In this document: one piece after another, positions 60,421 through 64,000 of the stretch
How the letters are laid out: every line of letters begins with the position of its first letter
Position numbering within the stretch: position 1 is the first letter of the stretch
Origin: Polytrichum commune
Taxonomy: Eukaryota; Streptophyta; Polytrichopsida; Polytrichales; Polytrichaceae
Direction of reading: 5' to 3'
Length of the DNA stretch: 64,000 bases
Assembly (NCBI GenBank): GCA_950295325.1
Contig: OX485806.1
Coordinates: 54,679,169 to 54,743,168 of the forward strand
Notes under the pieces: generated by a model
What the model was told of the DNA's origin: nothing
What the model saw: only the letters and a program-made list of their open reading frames with translations
Database searches by the model: none
Translations under genes and position numbers: made by a program

Positions 60421-61299
60421 CTAATTTTGATTCTAACAAAAAATTTGGAAAGCTAATATAAAGGGCTACATTCACTCAAAATGTGAAGGCTAACTTGTAG
60501 TATTTGTGTCCACTATACTTGCTTGAAAGTGACACAACTACTTAGGGGTGTGTTAAAAAATACACTACCTTCTCTCAAGAGTTCTAACTATAAGAATTCT
60601 AATTTATACCTATATTGAATGAATGATATTTTCTTTTCTCCTTTTAAATACAATTCTCGAGGGCTTTGCCGTGCAAAAAATAAAAATTTGGAACGATTAT
60701 TGAAAGGGGAAGAGGGGGATTTTATCACCCTTCAAATGAAGGGTTGGGCCCTTTCTCCCTTCCGCTCACCGAGGGGTGTTGTTTCTTGAACGGTGGCAAC
60801 CAAACCCTCGGTGGCGAAAGGGAGGAGGGATGCCACCTCACACCCCACTTGCTCAAGCCCTTAGAAAGGCTTTTCCATTTCTGTTTGAAAATCATTTTTA
60901 GTTGGCAAGGGTGGCAACATGGCCCCCTTACCCTAGTTGGCAAAATCCCTTACGCTCGTAGTTGTCAATTTTTTTTTGGCCGCTTTCGGAATTACCCTTG
61001 TTTTGTCGCCGCTTGACTTTTGCTTGCTTGATTTGATTGTTCCTAATTTAACCTACCTACTAACTAGCCTAATACTTTCACGCTTCCGATTCGGGTAAAG
61101 GGCATTTCCATTTTATTCTTTCGGTTTTTAAGTTCTACTTGCCTAAGAGTTTTACCCCAAGGATAAAACACCCCTAGCCAACCTACCTTAATTTAAATGG
61201 TTTTTTTGCTAAATTTTCCTATTACTAATCTAATGATTTTGCTAAAATACCTCAATTATGAGCCAAATTGCCGTTGGGGCAATTTTGACGCTCACATCG

Positions 61300-61875
61300 A
61301 TCCTCTGATCTCTTAGACGTTGAGTTAGTATAGCACCTGACGAGGTTTTTCAACCTACTTCGGCATGAAATACTATCATTCGGTCTCATGTTCTTTTGGT
61401 AGGAACCTTTGACGTTATGAAGGAGGAGACACGAAGTGGAATCCGAAACCGGTTATTTGATCAAGCAAGAACCATTTCCCTGCAATATTGGAAAATTCGG
61501 TTTAAGACGAGGCTGAGGGCGAGACGTCAACACAATACCAGTTTTAAAGACTTATATTTGTTCAAGCCTTTATCCCAACACTTGAAACACGGAGTACTCC
61601 AAACCTTTGAGCAATGGAAAGATGTTCATTGGTTGGAGTTGTGGTATGTGGAGTGATACCGAGATACTCAAATGGAGTTGGTTGTTACATTGAAGAAAGA
61701 CACGGTTTCAAATTCTTCAGCCGTTTGTGTAGCTAACTCGGAGACATTGGAGGAGATATTTGTAGTGCATGTGGAGGAAATTTTTCCTGATGAATATGAG
61801 GAGAAGGTTCCTGCCTTTGAATTCATAAGTACGTTGAGCCCAATCTTTTCACTCTCCCATTATGCCCAGTCTGCA
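61300..61875 (+). pseudogene. Unrecognised reading frame cut by an LTR A end
   Basis: Frame 61,396-61,875 is open apart from one TGA (61,654-61,656). The first part is basic (RNRLFDQARTISLQYWK, KTRLRARRQHN). The second is acidic (EEIFVVHVEEIFPDEYEEK). It stops where LTR A-type sequence starts at 61,876. No family is recognised; a transposon protein fragment is likely from context. Confidence 0.35.
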
Positions 61876-63100
61876 TGTCAGTCCTAAACCACCCACCTTT
61901 AAGCGTCGTAATCCAGGTGAGGATTCACGACTGACATATGCTAGAATGCATGCTTGTGACATTCCTAATGTAAACCCCCCTTCCCGGAGCAAGATAATTC
62001 TCCAAACACACCCCTTTATTCAAAAGTAATTAAGTTGAGAGCGCTTAGAAGCACTCCCATCCCTTCCTAATGTCAACCATAACCAACTCAAACCCTTAAA
62101 CTACCTTGATTATACTACTAACTACCAACCCCCAACCCCTAAGCCCTACACTACTTGTCTTTTGCACTGTTGGCTGATTGTCCTAATTCCCTAATATTGA
62201 TTCCCCCTAACCAGTACCTCCTTGTACCACCAAGTCTCACTACCAACCAAGGGTCGGTACCCTGCCCCTACTGTCCAACACCTTGGCCGCGTTCCAGCAG
62301 CTGTCCCGACGCCCCGGCACCTGTCTCCCCTTGCACTCCCTCGTCCACTGCCCTCTCAGGCTCACCCACAATTCAGTCGCCACCATGTTCTATTCGGTTT
62401 GCAATTAAACCCAGCAGTTATCCATTCCTCGGTGAATCCCAGGCATAATGCTACCTGGGCCATGTCCACCCAATTCTGGGGAACCCAAATTTATCCCGCA
62501 GGTCTGCAATAAAAATGTGGTTCCTGGGAACTTCAACCAATTCGCCAAGGAGGTCAAACACTTCCCAATGTAGATCGAGCCTCCCCGAACCAGTGCCCAT
62601 TCAGTTTTGATTTGTCAGATGTTTCTTCAGCAGGATTTGTCTTCGAATCCGAGAGATCCATTCGAACTTCCCCACCCCATTAACATGCTTGCTTGCAACT
62701 ACGCCCACCCAATTTTGTACAACCCCGGTTCAAGAGGCAGCATTGCTTCCACAGGTGGGTTCAGTTCCCTTACTCACCCGCATTCCCTTGCTGGTGCCTT
62801 GACCTCCACCCTCGCCCTCTTGTTGCCACACTCCCTCATTCATGCTCTCTTGGCGCCTTGCAGCTCTCTGCCGCACCATCCTCTTACATCAGTCCTACCT
62901 CAGAGTTCCGGCCTTACCCATCCTTCCTGCACTCCCTCCTGGTGCTGCCCAGGTGCCTATTTTCCTTCCCAGCCGCCAAAAATCTCCTTCGCCGCTCCCC
63001 TGGTACGGCATTTCATGGTTTTTCGGTGAGAGAGAGAGTTCTTTGAGAACTAGCAACCTCCTAACGGCCCTAGCTGATCCGAGGCCCGGGAATTTCTAGG
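61876..63100 (-). mobile_element. LTR A-type end, minus strand, other border not found
   Basis: In minus sense the sequence ends with a GATTACGACGCTTAAAGG motif followed by GGTTTAGGACTGACA at 61,876, like the family A 3' end. The matching start (TGTGAGCCC) was not found up to 64,000, so the extent is a guess. Open frames 62,155-63,099 are Pro/Ser-rich, overlap one another and have no known motif. Confidence 0.5.
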
Positions 63101-64000
63101 GGTGCAGTGATGCCCCCTCAGAATGAGCACCAACCACTCCTAATTCAAGCAATTAAAAACCCCGCTCCTTGAACCCAAGGCCTAATCCGACAATCCCCTG
63201 GCCCTGTCGTAGCACGGTGGTAACGTATTCAGTTAATTAACCTAATTAACGCGTAAAACGTCAAAACCGCGCCGAGTTCGTTCCCACGAAGAACCTGCGG
63301 TTGTTTACAATACAAGAGAGGGGAAAAACTTTCACTCACACACACACACAAGAAACACCAGAAACTAAATTAACACAAATCGGATTAAGAAATCCGGGAT
63401 ATTACGGAAATTATAGCACGGAAATTTCCGCCTTCCCGGTAGTGGACCGAGGTAGGGAACACAACACAAAGTATGGACAAACTCCCACCCTAGAGTAGTA
63501 ACAACAATAGACTCAGCGTCCTGAATCCATAGTATAACAACTATATACACTCCATTCTAAGATTCCTTATTACGGGTCATGACTTTCGGGATAAGGTTTC
63601 TGCGATAGAGGTAGCGGATCTGACCTGTATTTCCACTATCCGCTAGATTTTTGACCGTGTCACAAGGACCATAATTCTAGTGTTTTAGGCTAGAATGCTC
63701 AGAGAGACTTGGTAGTTGTTCATCAGGATTTCACCCTTTGGGTTGATTTCTTAGGGTTGTCTCCCTATCTCCACTTCCTCTTTCTAACTACTGCTCCCTT
63801 AGACTAGTGCTTCGATGGGGGCAGCCCTCCCTCGAGAAGGTGTCCCGCTCAAGTATCCGACGCGTGCCAACCCCCCTTTGACGGGGGAAAGGTGGAGGAA
63901 GTTTTGGGTCTACAAAACCAGCCTGATCCGCTTTCCGTGATGGCACAGTTTCCACTATACCACACGCGGAAATCGAATCCTCCCTCGAGAAAGGTGGAAA
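63101..64000. other. Unassigned sequence at the window end
   Basis: No gene recognised. It contains an AT palindrome-like block (TTAATTAACCTAATTAA, near 63,232), a CA run near 63,338-63,350, and two CCCTCGAGAA-containing blocks (near 63,830 and 63,980) that suggest a repeat continuing past the window. Confidence 0.4.

Larger units (their letters stand above)
57994..61296 (-). mobile_element. Solo LTR, family D, carrying a nested family B LTR
   Basis: The minus-strand LTR starts TGTGAGCGTC (at 61,296) and ends GCCCAAAAACACCACA (at 57,994). Target copies are TTGAT (57,989-57,993) and TCGAT (61,297-61,301), one difference of the CpG-to-TpG kind. Without the nested LTR it is about 2.3 kb. The segments 60,640-61,296 and 57,994-58,300 match family D at 21,529-24,750 in reverse complement; the middle is more diverged. 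Confidence 0.75.

Noticed and set aside
62155..63099. Pro/Ser-rich secreted protein
   Set aside because: Three frames are open at once over C-rich repeat sequence, with no start context, signal peptide or known motif.

Overview
This window is nuclear DNA from a land plant or a close relative. One intact, intron-bearing gene for a conserved plant WD40-like protein sits among decayed LTR retrotransposons (Ty3/gypsy, chromovirus, Ty1/copia), one LINE remnant and many solo LTRs. The introns are short with GT-AG borders, and there is no bacterial-style gene packing. The species cannot be fixed from the sequence. A non-seed plant is a reasonable guess, because the closest published precedent I know for the first element (cytosine methyltransferases captured by charophyte and dinoflagellate retrotransposons, de Mendoza and colleagues 2018) comes from outside seed plants.

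Layout. 1-~5,050 (+): the 3' part of a Ty3/gypsy element. Its polyprotein carries a complete DNMT3/DRM-like cytosine-5 DNA methyltransferase module upstream of reverse transcriptase, and a PHD finger downstream of integrase. It is broken by a few stops and frame changes. ~5,050-6,780 (+): 3' end of a LINE with RNase H. 6,850-8,068: microsatellite and the promoter side of the gene. 8,069-12,086 (+): eight-exon gene, 464 codons, intact. 13,749-16,791: a 3-kb solo LTR (family A) containing a minisatellite. 16,800-24,750: an old transposase-like repeat hit by four solo LTRs (B, A, A within D, and D). 25,300-29,900: two Ty1/copia fragments joined tail to tail. 33,900-36,000: unrecognised decayed reading frames. 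36,000-42,270: chromovirus pieces, LTR B copies and an inverted copy of the 18.65-23.25 kb block. 44,600-56,700 (-): gag and pol of another Ty3/gypsy family. 57,994-61,296: solo LTR D with a solo LTR B nested in it. 61,300-64,000: a short unknown reading frame, an LTR A end and unassigned repeat.

How it fits together. The methyltransferase/PHD element is the most striking item: a retrotransposon carrying both a possible DNA-methylation writer and a possible chromatin reader. The second theme is insertion history. Seven solo LTRs have recognisable 5-bp target duplications with at most one mismatch, an eighth is weaker, and all mismatches are C/T or G/A transitions. Several empty sites survive in duplicated sequence inside the window, so the order of events can be read. 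All similarities and family calls were made by eye; no search was run.
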